The notes under the pieces are model-generated. The model saw nothing but the letters and a program-made list of their open reading frames with translations. It ran no database searches and had not been told where the DNA came from. The translations under genes were made by a program, and so were the position numbers. DNA of 64,000 bases. It comes from Prorocentrum cordatum. Taxonomy: Eukaryota; Sar; Dinophyceae; Prorocentrales; Prorocentraceae. Below, in pieces: positions 39,694-50,347 of this stretch; positions within the stretch are counted from its first letter, which is position 1; each line of letters begins with the position of its first letter. Location: positions 1-64,000 of the forward strand of contig CAUYUJ010019891.1 in assembly GCA_963575745.1 (NCBI GenBank), in the 5' to 3' direction.

Positions 39694-42285
39694 CGTCGTC
39701 CCACCCGCGACCCGCCCCGCGACCCACCCGCGACCCACCCCGCGACCCACCCCGCGACCCACCGCGACCCACCCGCGACCCACCCGCGACCCACCCCGCG
39801 ACCCCGCGACCCACCCCGCGACCCACCCCGCGACCCAACCCTCGACCCACCCGCGACCCACCCGCGACCCACCCGCGACCCACCCCGACCCAAACCACGT
39901 TCAAGGTACAAACAACAATTTTCGGCGCCTGCGGCGGGCATCTTTTGCATTCGTCCCCCCGCGGCCCACCCGCGACCCAACGTTCACAAACCAGCGCCTG
40001 CGGCGGGCATCTTTTGCATTCGTTCCCGGTGGAGGCGGCCCACCCGCGACCCAAACCACGTTCAGTGTACAAACCAATTTTTTGGCGCTGCGGCGGGCTG
40101 CTTTTGCATTCCTTCCAGGTGGAGGTGGAGAGCCCGCGACCCACCCGCGACCCAAACCACGTTCACTGAACAAACCAATGCCGCACAAGCGCGGCGGCGG
40201 ATTTTTGCATGCCGTCTGAGCCCGCAAGGACCTCTTCAAGCCCCGCGCATCCACACCAGCCCGTCCAGCAACTTTGCCCTGGCGAGTTGCCTTGATCAGA
40301 GAAGTCGGGGAGCATAAAGTGGAAAAAAGGATTGCGTTGCCGTTATCTTGGGAAAGGAGGGGGAGGCAGGAGGAGTAAACAGGGGACGAGGAGGACGCGG
40401 AAGAAGAGAGGATGTAAGGAGAATGTGGAGAAAGAGGAGGAGGAGCAGGAGGATGAGGAGGGGGATGAGGGGGAGGAGGACAATGGGAGGACGATGATGA
40501 AAGGACGAGGGGGGGAGACGACCGATGACGATGAGGACGAGGGAGGACGGATGGGGAGCCACGAGGTCCGCCGGCTCGACGACGCCCGCGTCGCCCGCGC
40601 CCGCCCCCTCACTCTTAAACGCAATTGCGGGGTGCTACGTACACTTTTGGCGCTCTGTGGGGATTTCTTGGATCTGCGGTGGACCAGGGGCGGCGCCGGA
40701 GGCGCCGCCCGGGGGGCCCAGCGCGGATCCAAGAAATCCGCGCGGAGCGCCAACAATTCATGTTTGTGGCGTTTTTTCTTGTCCGATTCCCAGAACGGCC
40801 CAGACATCCGGCTGCTCCAATCTTTTAGAAGCGTGGGCCTCGGAAGTCTTGACCACTTCCTAATACGTAGCACCCCGCAATCGCGGATAAGAGTGAGGGG
40901 GCGGGCGCGGGCGACGCGGGCGTCGTCGAGCCGGCGGACCTCGTGGCCCCACCTTCCCTGTCGATGGCGCTCTCGTCCTCCTCCTCCTCCTCCTCCTCTT
41001 CCTCGTCCTCGTCCTCGTACTCATCGTCATCGTCATCCTCCTCCTCCACCTCGTCCTCCTCCTCCTCTTCTTCCTCGTCCTCCCTCTCCCCCTCTCGTCC
41101 TTTCACCATCGTCCTCCCATTGTCGTCCTCCCCCTCATCGACCTCCATCATCGTCCTCCCATTATCGTCCATCATCATCTTCCTACCCCTCCACCCCCTC
41201 CTCCCCCTCCTACTCCTGCTCCTCCTCTTTCTCCACATTCTCCTTACATCCTCTCTTCTTCCGCATCCTCCTCGTCCCCTGCTTACTCCTCCTGCCTCCC
41301 CCTCCTTTCCCAATATAACGGCAACGCAATCCTTTTTTCCACTTTATGCTCCCCGACTTCTCTGATCAAGGCAACTCGCCAGGGCAAAGTTGCTGGACGG
41401 GCTGGTGTGGATGCGCGGGGCTTGAAGAGGTCCTTGCGCCTTGCGGGCTCAGACGGCATGCAAAAATCCGCCGACGCGCTTGTGCGGCATTGGTTTGTTC
41501 AGTGAACGTGGTTTGGGTCGCGGGTGGGTCGCAGGCTCTCCACCTCCACCTGTAAGGAATGCAAAAGCAGCCCGCCGCAAGCGCCAAAAAATTAGGTTTG
41601 TACACTGAACGTGGTTTGGGTCGCGGGTGGGCCGCGGGTTCTCCACTGGGGACGAATGCAAAAGATGCCCGCCGCAGGCGCCAAAAAATTGGTTTGTACC
41701 CTGAACGTGGTCGCGGGTGGGCCGCGGGCTCTCCACTTGAAACGACTGCAAAGATGCCCGCCGCAGGCTCCGAGCAATGTGGTTTGTACCCTGAACGTGG
41801 TTTGGCTCGCGGGTTGGTCGCAAGTTGGTCACGGGGTGGGTCGCGGGCTCTCCACCTGGAAGGAATGCTAAAAAACGCCGAAAATGATGGTTTGTACCTT
41901 GAACGTGGTTTGTCGCGGGTGGGTCGCGGGTGGGTCGCGGGTGGGTCGCGGGGTGGGTCGCGGGTGGGCCGCGGGCGGGTCGCGGGGTGGGCCGCGGGTG
42001 GGTCGCGGGGTGGGTCGCGGGTGGGTCGCGGGGTGGGTCGTGGGGTGGGTCGCGGGGTGGGTCGCGGGGTGGGTCGCGGGTGGGTCGCGGGGTGGGTCGC
42101 GGGTGGGTCGCGGGGTGGGTCGCGGGTTGGGTCGCGGGTGGGTCGCGGGGCGGGTTGCGGGTGGGACGACGACAACAAACAACAACAACAAACAACAAAC
42201 AACAGCAACACGAATCCGCACCGCGGAATTCCACTTCAGCCACGCACCCAGGGACAATGAATGACCGTTCGGCCACCTCACTCTG
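38788..42285. mobile_element. Foldback-type element, about 3.5 kb
   Basis: Outer arms 38788-38880 and 42190-42285 are inverted (GCCGAACGGTCATTCA, GTCCCTGGGTGCGTGGCTGA, GTGCGGATTC). Inner arms 39655-40635 and 40865-42180 are also inverted. They begin with GTT repeats and many CCCGCGACCCA units, pass through four or five CGACCCAAACCACGTTCA modules, then CCGTCTGAGCCCGCAAGG, GGATTGCGTTGCCGTTAT, a GGA-rich piece and CGAGGTCCGCCGGCTCGACG. A 230-bp centre has its own inverted repeat (40644-40754). Long inverted arms made of tandem subrepeats are the classic foldback design. No transposase gene is seen; open frames here are repeat artefacts. Confidence 0.85.
38881..39650. other. About 770-bp insertion in the left foldback arm
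   Basis: The right arm passes directly from the GTGCGGATTC end to the GTT/CGTCGTCC tract. The left arm has about 770 extra AT-rich bases there, and GTAATTGTTGTTGTTG occurs on both sides of them. No gene recognised; TTGCAAAAAA..AATA words repeat inside. Confidence 0.65.
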
Positions 42286-42289
42286 ACTT

Positions 42290-42496
42290 GGACGCCCGAA
42301 ATGGCTACGGAAAAATTGGGTACAATGCGCAACAACAAATGTTGTTCCAAACCAACAGCGGCCGCTGTTGGGCGGGCGGCCTTCTGCCTCAAATGGACAC
42401 AGGCCGCGGCGGCGCGGACAGCGAGTCCTGTTCAAAATGAGCAGGAACTGCTGTTTGGCATCGTGCCCATTCTTTGCGTACCCATTTCGGGCGTCC
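42290..42496. mobile_element. 207-bp MITE with about 40-bp terminal inverted repeats
   Basis: The left end GGACGCCCGAAATGGCTACG continues GAAAAATTGGGTACAATG. The right end inverts it with about eight mismatches and finishes CATTTCGGGCGTCC. On the minus strand the left end reads TCCGTAGCCATTT (42299-42311), like the start of the dinoflagellate spliced leader. Confidence 0.75.
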
Positions 42497-42498
42497 AG

Positions 42499-42600
42499 AT
42501 AATAGGGCCGGTGCTTCGTCCCGGGTCGTCTTATGCACGCTACCGCGAGGCCCGGCGAGGGCTCCCCGAGACCAAAGGCGGCCCAAACACCCGCCGATCT
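42499..42600 (+). repeat. Dispersed repeat R1, partial copy 4
   Basis: Shares ATAGGGCCGGT, CGTCCCGGGTCGTCTT and CGAGGCCCGGCGAGGGC with the other R1 copies. Confidence 0.7.
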
Positions 42601-42715
42601 CGTGCTTGCGGGAGCATCGGATCTCTCCTTGGGGGCGGGGGCGAGGGGCCTCCGCGCGCCCACCCGCCCGCCCGCGCGCGCGCGCGAGCCCCCGCCTGTG
42701 GGTCCAGCACGCCGT

Positions 42716-43345
42716 AGTGGGAGCCTCCCCACGCGCGCGCAGGCTCGCTGTGCCGGTGCAGAGAGGGAGAAGGGTACAGTCGGCCCGTGTCAGGAAGGAT
42801 GCGCGATGAGGGTCCAGCACGCCGTAGTGGGAGCCTCCCCGCGCGCGCGCAAGCTCGTTGTGCCAGCGCAGAGATATCGGGTGCTGCTAGAAGTGCCCCT
42901 GGCCCAAGGTGCCCGCAGCTTTCCGGTCCATTCTGGAGTCCCTGGGGCCCTCTGGGCCTCGCGAGGGGTGCCCTGGAGGCCGTCTGGGCCACCCCGAGAA
43001 TCCTCAGGGTATTTTGGGCCAGGGGTACTTCTGGCAACACCCGAAGAGACGGAGAAGGGTACAATCGCCCCGTACCAGAAGGATACGCGATGAGGGTGCG
43101 AGGGCCTCGGACGCCCCGCTCGAAGCTCTTCGAGCGGGGCGCGGCCAACGAAAGTGGCCAAGGATGGGCCGCGGAGGCAAGGATGCAAGGGTACAGTGGA
43201 GGCCAGTCCACAAAGAGACCTTCCACAAGACACCCGACCCTGAGACCCCAGGACGCCCCTCGATTTTTGGTGTGGGAGCGTCACGCCTTCTACAGCAAAA
43301 CCATCGCAACCCAAGGTGAGCGATTTCTTGGCGTTTCGACATTTG
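42716..43345 (+). repeat. 630-bp direct repeat, copy 2
   Basis: Partner of 37407-38046. The two copies bracket the foldback element. Includes hairpin element 42890-43031. Confidence 0.9.
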
Positions 43346-44102
43346 GCGGCGGGGGGGGAGGGAGGGGGTCTTGCTCCGGACCACTGCTTTCGGTTGTTTG
43401 GAACCGTGCGTCCTCTGGGGGAGACACCACCTGCTCGAAACAGGCGCCAAAAACAGACAAGATCTACTCCACGAGGGGGGGGGCTGAGGGGATGCGAGAG
43501 CCCGCGCAGCCGGCAGAACAACGAACCAGAACACGATCGCAAGAAACCCAGGGCACCCTGGAGGCAAGCGAGGCGTTTCTCGGCATGGGCCTCCACTGCA
43601 CACGTGGGAAGGGCGCCCGCCATTCCTGTGCGGGTTGGCGATGTGCTCTGGCGGGCGATCCCGCGCCCTTCCCCCCTCGGCGCGCCATCGCTCGGACGTC
43701 CCTCCCCCGTGCACATGTTGCACTGTCGTGCGCTCGCGATAGGAACTCGACCACAAGAAGCCTTCCACGAGAGACCCAATCCTGAGCCCCCAGGACATCC
43801 ACTGATCTTTGCTGGCGTGGGAGCGGCACGCTTTCCCTGGCAGAACCATCGAAACCCAAGAAACCCACGGCACTGGAGGCAAGCAAGGTGTTTCTTGGCA
43901 TGGGCTTCCACGGATTTTTTTCGCAAGAGGATCCGGCCCTCGCCGAGAAAGAATGCACATGTCCGAGCGATGCCATACCAAGTTGGGAACAGCACAAGCC
44001 ACCCCCAGCCATGACCCCCACTCCAGCCCTGGTGATCCAGGGGTTCCTGGCTGGGGGTGGGGGTGCTCTTCTTGCCCCAGCACCGAAGAAAACCCTACCT
44101 TT
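43346..44102. other. Degenerate continuation of the 630-bp repeat; no gene
   Basis: GAAACCCA.GGCA..CTGGAGGCAAG occurs twice (about 43550 and 43852). CCTTCCAC.AGA..CCC.ATCCTGAG and CCCAGGACATCCA match the end of the 630-bp repeat. It includes the long form of the CATCGCTCGGACG element (43684-43974). Confidence 0.6.
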
Positions 44103-44290
44103 GACCGACGATCAAAAACGGTTCTTACGCGAGCTGACATAGCGACCTTACGCCGCGGCTTACGCGGGCCACCAGCGCGGCACGCCCCAATGGAGACGAG
44201 GGCGCCCAATTATGCGCGACCTGATGCGGGTAGCTTACGCGTCAATGTCGGTGAAAACGACTCCGTTTTTTGGCGTCGCTCATCTAGGAA
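44103..44290 (+). repeat. Dispersed repeat R2, copy 2
   Basis: Partner of 32463-32660. From 44290 to 44617 there are two GATCTGCTCCATTC words and a repeated GGTGATCCAGGGGTTCCTG also found at about 44032. No gene. Confidence 0.75.
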
Positions 44291-44617
44291 AAGGGGGAGG
44301 GTCTGGCTGGCCGGGGCCCGGCTTGGTGCATCTGTTTGAACCTCTGTTTGGATCTGCTCCATTCTACCTGGATTCCAAGTGGAGCCAATGGGAACCCGAT
44401 TGGAATCCCCTGGATCTGGGATCTGCTCCATTCCCGTTGAACCCAATCGGTGATCCTGGTGATCCAGGGGTTCCTGCCTGGGGGTGGGGGTGCTCGCCTT
44501 GCCCCAGCCCCAAGAAAAACTCCCAGGTGGAGGATGAGGATGAGGAGGAGGATGAGGAGGAAGGATCACCGCGTCGGGAAAATGGGCGTCCTCACCCCCT
44601 CGCCCTGCCGCTGCCCC

Positions 44618-44735
44618 TCCCGCCTCGGCCCTCCCAGAGGTCCGACGCCGCGGGCAAAAACTGCAACATCGCGCGAAACCCGCGTCAGGAGCCGAGGACC
44701 TGGACGGTTTCCCCCGGGGCCGCAGGCGACCCGAG
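44618..44735 (+). repeat. Retroposon-like repeat ending in (GGA)n, copy 2
   Basis: Partner of 36830-36950; its last bases (CGCAGGCGACCCGAGGAGG) merge into the GGA tract. Confidence 0.8.
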
Positions 44736-45150
44736 GAGGAGGAGGAGGAGGAGGAGGAGGAGGAGGAGGAGGAGGAGGAGGAGGAGGAGGGAGGAGGAGG
44801 AGGAGGGGAGGAGCAGGAGCAGGAGGAGGAGGGGGAGGAGGGGGAGGAGGGGGAGCAGGAGGGAGAGGAGGAGGAGGAGAGGAGGAGAGGAGGAGGAGGA
44901 GGGAGAGGAGGAGGAGGAGGAGGAGGAGGAAGGGGAGGAGGAGGAGGAGGAGGAGGGAGGAGGAGGAGGAGGAGGAGGAGGAGGAGGAGGAGGAGGAGGA
45001 GGAGGAGGAGGAGGAGGAGGAGAGGAGGAGGAGGAGGAGGGGATGATGATGATGATTGATGATGATGATGCTGATGCTGATGATGATGATGATGCTGATG
45101 ATGATGATGAGAGGAGGAGGAGGAGGAGGGGGGGGGAGGAGGAGGATATG
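44735..45150. repeat. (GGA)n then (GAT)n microsatellite
   Basis: GGA triplets to about 45040, then GATGATGCT words to 45110. A further CTC tract is at 45293-45352, just before LINE copy 2. Confidence 0.95.
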
Positions 45151-45624
45151 TAGGTGTAGGAGGAGGGCCCGAGGGTGGAAGGGCAGAGGCTGGGCGAGAG
45201 GGTGAGGACAGCACAAGCTGGCTCTAAACATGATGCAGAAAGATGAGGTCCTGGTGGAGAGTGTCTCCGAAGGGCTTAGGCGACCCGTCCTCCTCCTTCC
45301 TCCTCCTCCTCCTCCTCCTCCTCCTCCTCCTCCTCCTCCTCCTCCTCCTCCTAGGTGGCTTGGCACCGTGGCCCCCGCCCCCCGCCCCCCCGCAGCCATT
45401 TTGCCTGCGGGCGGGCGCCGCGGGGCCCGCGCCATAGCCCCCGCGCCGGCGGCCCGTTGCGTGCGGGCGCCCGCACATCGTGTTTCCCGATGGCCCGCTC
45501 GCGCAGCCCAGGGTGGCACCGACGGGCTCGCCGCCTGAGATCTCGTGCAAGGGTCGTGCTGCGCCTCACCGCGGCCCGCGCCAGGCGTGCTGGGCACCAC
45601 GGCGACCGTGGGAGCGGCCGTGGC

Positions 45625-46590
45625 ATGGCCCAGCAGCAGCCCAGGCAGGGCGCGGCCCCGCCCCAGCAGCCAAACTGGCCTTGCGCTGCGTCGAGGCTGT
45701 GCGGGTTCCGCAACAACTTCCCCAGCCGCGAGACGTGCTGGAAGTGCGGCAGGGACCGCCTCGGACGCCTGGTCCGCGAGTCGCCCGCCTCCTCGGAGCA
45801 GGGCGGGAGGTCGGCATCCGCGGGCCGCCGCCGCCGCTCTGGCCCTCCTCCCCGCGGTCGTGCTGGTCCTCCTGTCGGTGCAGCCCACGGAGAACCTGCT
45901 GGGCCTGCAGTCGTGCGCGCCAGGCAAGGATTGGCTGCTCTCCAGAAGCTTGGCTACGCCGACGAGCACCCGCTCATCCAGGCTGCGCGACAGGAGCTCG
46001 CCACCCTGGAGGCTGAGGAGCGTCGTGCTCAGCCCCCTGAGCAGCTCTTGGTCTCCCTCCAGAAGCGTGTGGAGGAGGCGCGGGCTAGAGCATCCCAGGT
46101 GGCGGACGACCTCGTGGAGGCTATCGCGAAGGTCGACGACCTCCGCAGGCAGCAGGGCGTGGCCGACGTGGAGGTCAAGAACCTGGAGGTGGAAGTTCAG
46201 GCTGCCCACCGCGCCGTGGCGGCCTCGGCGGCGAGCTCCAGTGGTGTCGACTTGGCAGCCCTCGCCTCCGCGCTGGTCGGCCTTCAGGCCACGCTCGCCA
46301 GTGCCCCTGCGCGCGTCGCCAGTGGGCAGGGCATCGCAGTCTTGGAGGCGATCGGGCAGCAGGTTGCAGCGCTTGGCACAGCGTTCCCCGCCGCCTCTGC
46401 CCTCATGGCTTCAGGAGCCGCGGCTGCCCCCGCCGCCACTGGAGCAGGAGGCCCAGCAGACTCCTCGCCATCTGCCACGGCTCCCCCTGCTGCGGCGCTG
46501 CCTCCTGGTGCTGCCTACGCGTTTCGCGCTGGCGGGGGAACCGCCGCAGCCGCCTGGGATGCCGCAGGTGAGGCCGACGTGGAAGGCTAG
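45625..46590 (+). CDS. LINE copy 2 ORF1: RanBP2-type zinc finger and coiled coil
   Basis: 321 residues from the Met at 45625 (MAQQQPRQGAAPPQQPNWP); an open frame upstream to 45355 is Arg/Pro-rich and probably untranslated. Near residue 19 is a RanBP2-like finger: a Trp, Cys, LCGFRN, NFPSRETCWKCG. The spacing W-x-C...C-x3-N...C-x2-C is typical of this single-strand RNA-binding finger. It is followed by a long Ala/Glu helix (LQKLGYADEHPLIQAARQEL, EQLLVSLQKRVEEARARASQ, VDDLRRQQGVADVEVKNLEV) that should form a coiled coil, and an Ala/Pro-rich tail. The likely role is binding element RNA. Its end overlaps the start of ORF2 by 32 nt. Confidence 0.8.
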   Translation: MAQQQPRQGAAPPQQPNWPCAASRLCGFRNNFPSRETCWKCGRDRLGRLVRESPASSEQGGRSASAGRRRRSGPPPRGRAGPPVGAAHGEPAGPAVVRARQGLAALQKLGYADEHPLIQAARQELATLEAEERRAQPPEQLLVSLQKRVEEARARASQVADDLVEAIAKVDDLRRQQGVADVEVKNLEVEVQAAHRAVAASAASSSGVDLAALASALVGLQATLASAPARVASGQGIAVLEAIGQQVAALGTAFPAASALMASGAAAAPAATGAGGPADSSPSATAPPAAALPPGAAYAFRAGGGTAAAAWDAAGEADVEG

Positions 46591-49500
46591 ACACCGTGGG
46601 CGTCGTGGCAGCGCCCGCGTGAAGGCCTCTTTCGTCACCTACAACGGCTCGCCCTGGGCTTCGCGCAGGGAGTTTCTGACCCACTGCGACCTTGGCATCC
46701 AGGTGGTGGCGGCCCAGGAGCTGCGCATCGATGGTGACGATCGTCGGCGCGCTGAAGGCTGGGCGGCTCGAGCTGGATGGCGTGCTATTATCTCATCGTG
46801 CCGACGTCTGGAGTCGGGGCGCCCGTCTGCTGGAGTTGGTCTTTTCATTCGACGTCACATCAGCGTGACGATGCTGCCAGGCTTGCGAGGTTTTGACCTG
46901 CTTCCGAGCTTCTGTGTTGCATGTCATGCGGCTTTTGGCATCAAAGGTGGGCTCGTGCTGTTGTCTTGCTACTTTGAGGTGGGACGATGGAATGACGTGA
47001 ATGTGATGCGGCTCTACGACATCGCTACAGCGCTGCGGGGTTGGAACAGGCCGTTTCTTGCGGCGGGGGATTTCAACTGCGATCCGAAGCACCTCTTGGA
47101 GTATGGCTTCTTGGACTTCATTCCTGCAGCAGTGGTCGCGAGGCCCCCTGCTCCTACAGGGCGCCATCCAGTGGGCACGTGCCGCAGCGCTCAGGGTGCC
47201 TACTCGACCATCGACTACTGGCTGGCCAGCTTGTCTATCGCGGGTTCGCTAGCGCTGCCCCACCCTGTGGAGGGCTGGCCTGCGTCGCCACATTTCCCTA
47301 TGCTGACGTCCCTCGACGCGCGGGCTAAGGCGGTCACATTCCTCGTCCTGCTGGCGCCGAAGGCTTTCCCGAAGGCAGCCCCGACTGAAGACGTCACGCC
47401 TGTGCTGGCGGCTGGTACCCGCGACCTCATCGAGGATGATGTGGCACTGGGAGGAGCTGCGAGTCCTGTTCAGGCTCAGGCGCGGCTGGATCGCTTATAC
47501 GCTGAGTTCGTGAACGTCGTGGAGGAGGAGTTGCTTGTGCGTTGCGGCATCCCTGTGTGCGACGCTCCTCGCTACTGCGGCCGTGCTGATAAGGTGGCAA
47601 ACTGCTGGCGCCAAGCTGGGGGAGCGCCTGCAGCTGCGAGACCTGCCGCACCTCCTGACGCTCGACGTGCTCGACGTCTGGCCCAGGCGACGGACGACGC
47701 GCTGCGTGCAGGTCTGCAACCCTTGGATTTGCTTCGGCGCGTGGACAGGCTTGTCTCTCTGGGCGCCGAAAGGTCTTTTCGCTAGCTCGAGTGCCAGAAC
47801 GTGGTGGCCACGCTGCGTGGCGTTTTGCCGCTGGCACGAGAGGTCGTTGAAGCGTCCCCCATTGCATTCCAGGAGCTGCTGGATCGTGCGGCCTTGGTGC
47901 AGTCAGGTGACCACGCTGGGAGGTCTGCTACTGGTCTCGTGGGGTTGGGTCTCAATGGCATTCAGCGCCTACTGATGGATTCAATCAATGTTGTCATTGG
48001 TTGGCTTCGATCCTACGCCGACGGCCTGGAGCAGGAGGCGATGGCTGAGCGCAGGCGGGACTTTGCGCGATGGGCTGCCAACTGCCGCGAGTCTCGCATC
48101 AAGCCGCTATTCAGCTTCACTAGGCCGTCTGGTGTTCCCCATTCCCAAGTGTTTCGGCATCAGAGGCCCTCCACCCTTGCTCAGGATGTTGCCGATGCTC
48201 AAATGGATGGTTGGTCGGGCATCTGGAATGCGCGCCCAGCGTCCGTGGTCCCCACCCGTGATCAAGTGCAAGGAGCGGCTGCTGGGCCCGACGACTACGT
48301 GGTGCTGCACCTCGCGGATTTCCCTGATACGGCCCAGCTCTTCGAGGATATTCGACGTTTGCCGCGCGCCTCCTTGCCTGTGCCGAAGATTGGGCAGTTG
48401 CGTGCGGCAGCAAAGTCCTTCAAGTGGCATACGGGGCAAGGTGCTGACCGACTTGCCCCTCGCTCTTGCAGCCTGCTCACGGACGAGACCCTTTCGTTGC
48501 TCGTCTATGTACTTTGGCTGGCGGAGCACTGGGAGCGCTGGCCCACGCAGATGGCTGTCGTCCACATTGTGCTCCTGGCGAAGCCCAAAAGTGGATGGCG
48601 GCCCATCGCGCTCTCGCAGGCGACCTACCGCGTGCGGTCGCAGGTCCGCAGCGGGCAGCTGCGGACTTGGCTGCTGGAGCACGACAGGCCTTTCTTCGCC
48701 CTGGCCTCTGGCAAGACCACTCTGGATGTGGCCTCACGGGCCCTGGTGAGGGCCGAGGCTGCGCTGGCGGTCGAGGATGGCGTCGTCACGGCCATGGTTG
48801 ATGTCGAGAAGTGCTTCGACCGCATCTGTTGGCGGAGGCTGGTTTCTGCGGCGGCCAAGCGCGGATTTCCGCGCCAATTGATTTCATGTGCCTTGGTGAT
48901 GTACCGAGCGCCTCGCAGGTTGGTGCGGCAGCAGGCTACGTCGTATGCTGTTACGGTGTCTCAGGGAGTTCTGCCAGGCTGCAAGTTCGCGATGGCCATG
49001 GTGCAGCTGCTGATGCTCGCGTCGTTGGATGACTTCGTCTGCGCGGTTGGGCTCGGCATTCCTGCGCAGATGGATGTCTCCTTTTCTTTGGACGTTTTCG
49101 CGGGCGACCTTGCCCTGCAGGTGGTTGCCAGGCGGGCGGATTTGTGCAGGATCGCCACCGACGCCGTGGCATTGCTCTGCGACACCCTGCAGGATCTTGG
49201 CCTTCCCGTGGCGAAGTCGAAGGCGTTTCCCACGGCGTCTGACGACTCCACCGCCCCCGCCGTGGCTCGGCTTCTACGGAGGCACGGTTTCCAGGCCAGG
49301 TCCTGGTTGGAGGTCCTGGGCCTGGAGGTGGCTGCTGGCAAGAGCGTTCGTGCCCGTGTGCTTCGGGGTCGGGTCGGGCGTGTCTCGAAGCGGGCCAGAC
49401 ACTTCAGGAGGTTGAGCCATCTCGGGGCGAAGTTCAGGCAGGTTCCCAAGGCTGCAGTCGGCCCTGCTATCACTTACGGCTTGGGCATTATGGGGGCTGG

Positions 49501-50347
49501 GCCGCACCTTGTCAAGCGCATGACCTCCCTGGCGAAGCTGGGCTGGAACGTCATTCCCTCGGGGGCTTCGCACTGGATCGCATCGAGGTTGGAGGATGGC
49601 TTTGAGTTTCAACCAGCGACGATGGCCATTGTTGGACCTGTGTTCAACTGGGCTTTAATGATTCAGTCGGGGGAAGTTGATCACTCCACGTTGCAGACGG
49701 CATGGCGCTCTCAGTTCTGGAAGGTGGCCTCTGTTGATTTGCGTGTGAGCTGGAAGCTGGTGGCGGGCCCTGCGGGTGCTTCTGCGCGGTCTGTGACGTA
49801 CTTGGGCTGGACTGTGTCCTCAGCATTTTGTGTGCGTACTCGTGCAGGCGTTACTTTGGACTTACGTGAGGTGGCCCCGTCAGGCGTCAAATGGCCGGCG
49901 CTCAAGGACTTTGCGGTCGTGGGCTGGTGCCAGTGGGCTGCCAGGCCAGACGTGATGCCAGAGCTTGAGGGCCCGTCTCACAAGGACCCAGCTGGGGCGT
50001 GGTTGGGACCCATGCGGGCGTTGCTTCGTTCGGGCCCCAGGGCCAAGCGCTGGGTATTGGATCCGCTGGCTCGGGCTGCGCTACGTACCGCGGTCGTGGG
50101 AGGCCGTCGCAAATACGCTCATTACCCCGACTGCAGGAACTGCCCTGGTGTCGACGGAACGGCTCACCACAGGTATTGGAGATGCCGCGTGTTTGATGAC
50201 GTTCGTGAGTTTGCGGTTTCTGAAGCCACCCTGGATGCAGCAAGGAGGGCACCAGCTGGGGACTTGCTCTACTCTCGTGGGCTGTACCCCAACTCCTTTT
50301 CTGCCTGCTTTGCCGCTCAGGAACGATACTGGCATTTGGTGCTATGA
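46559..50347 (+). CDS. LINE copy 2 ORF2: endonuclease, reverse transcriptase, zinc knuckle (defective)
   Basis: Starts MPQVRPTWKARHRG at 46559. Endonuclease motifs: VTYNGSPWA, AAQELRIDGD, LAAGDFNCD, YSTIDYWLAS, SPHFPM. An in-frame TAG at 47783-47785 (after GAERSFR) interrupts the ORF before the RT. RT motifs: VVHIVLLAKPKSGWRPIAL, VDVEKCFDRICW (motif A), VSQGVLPGCKFAMAMV (motif B), and VFAGDLALQVV at motif C. Motif C should read xxDD; here the first catalytic Asp is Gly (GGC at 49103-49105), one transition from GAC. A CCHC-type knuckle follows (DCRNCPGVDGTAHHRYWRC). The frame stops at 50347, just before RNase H. Endonuclease and RT together would drive target-primed reverse transcription; this copy should not be able to. 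Confidence 0.9.

Noticed and set aside
39603-40317. Pro/Arg/Thr-rich open frames in the foldback arms
   Set aside because: They reflect the CCCGCGACCCA subrepeat and appear in mirror form in the other arm.
37407-43345. Reading the 630-bp direct repeats as LTRs of a retrotransposon
   Set aside because: No gag, pol or primer-binding site lies between them; the interior is a foldback and MITEs.
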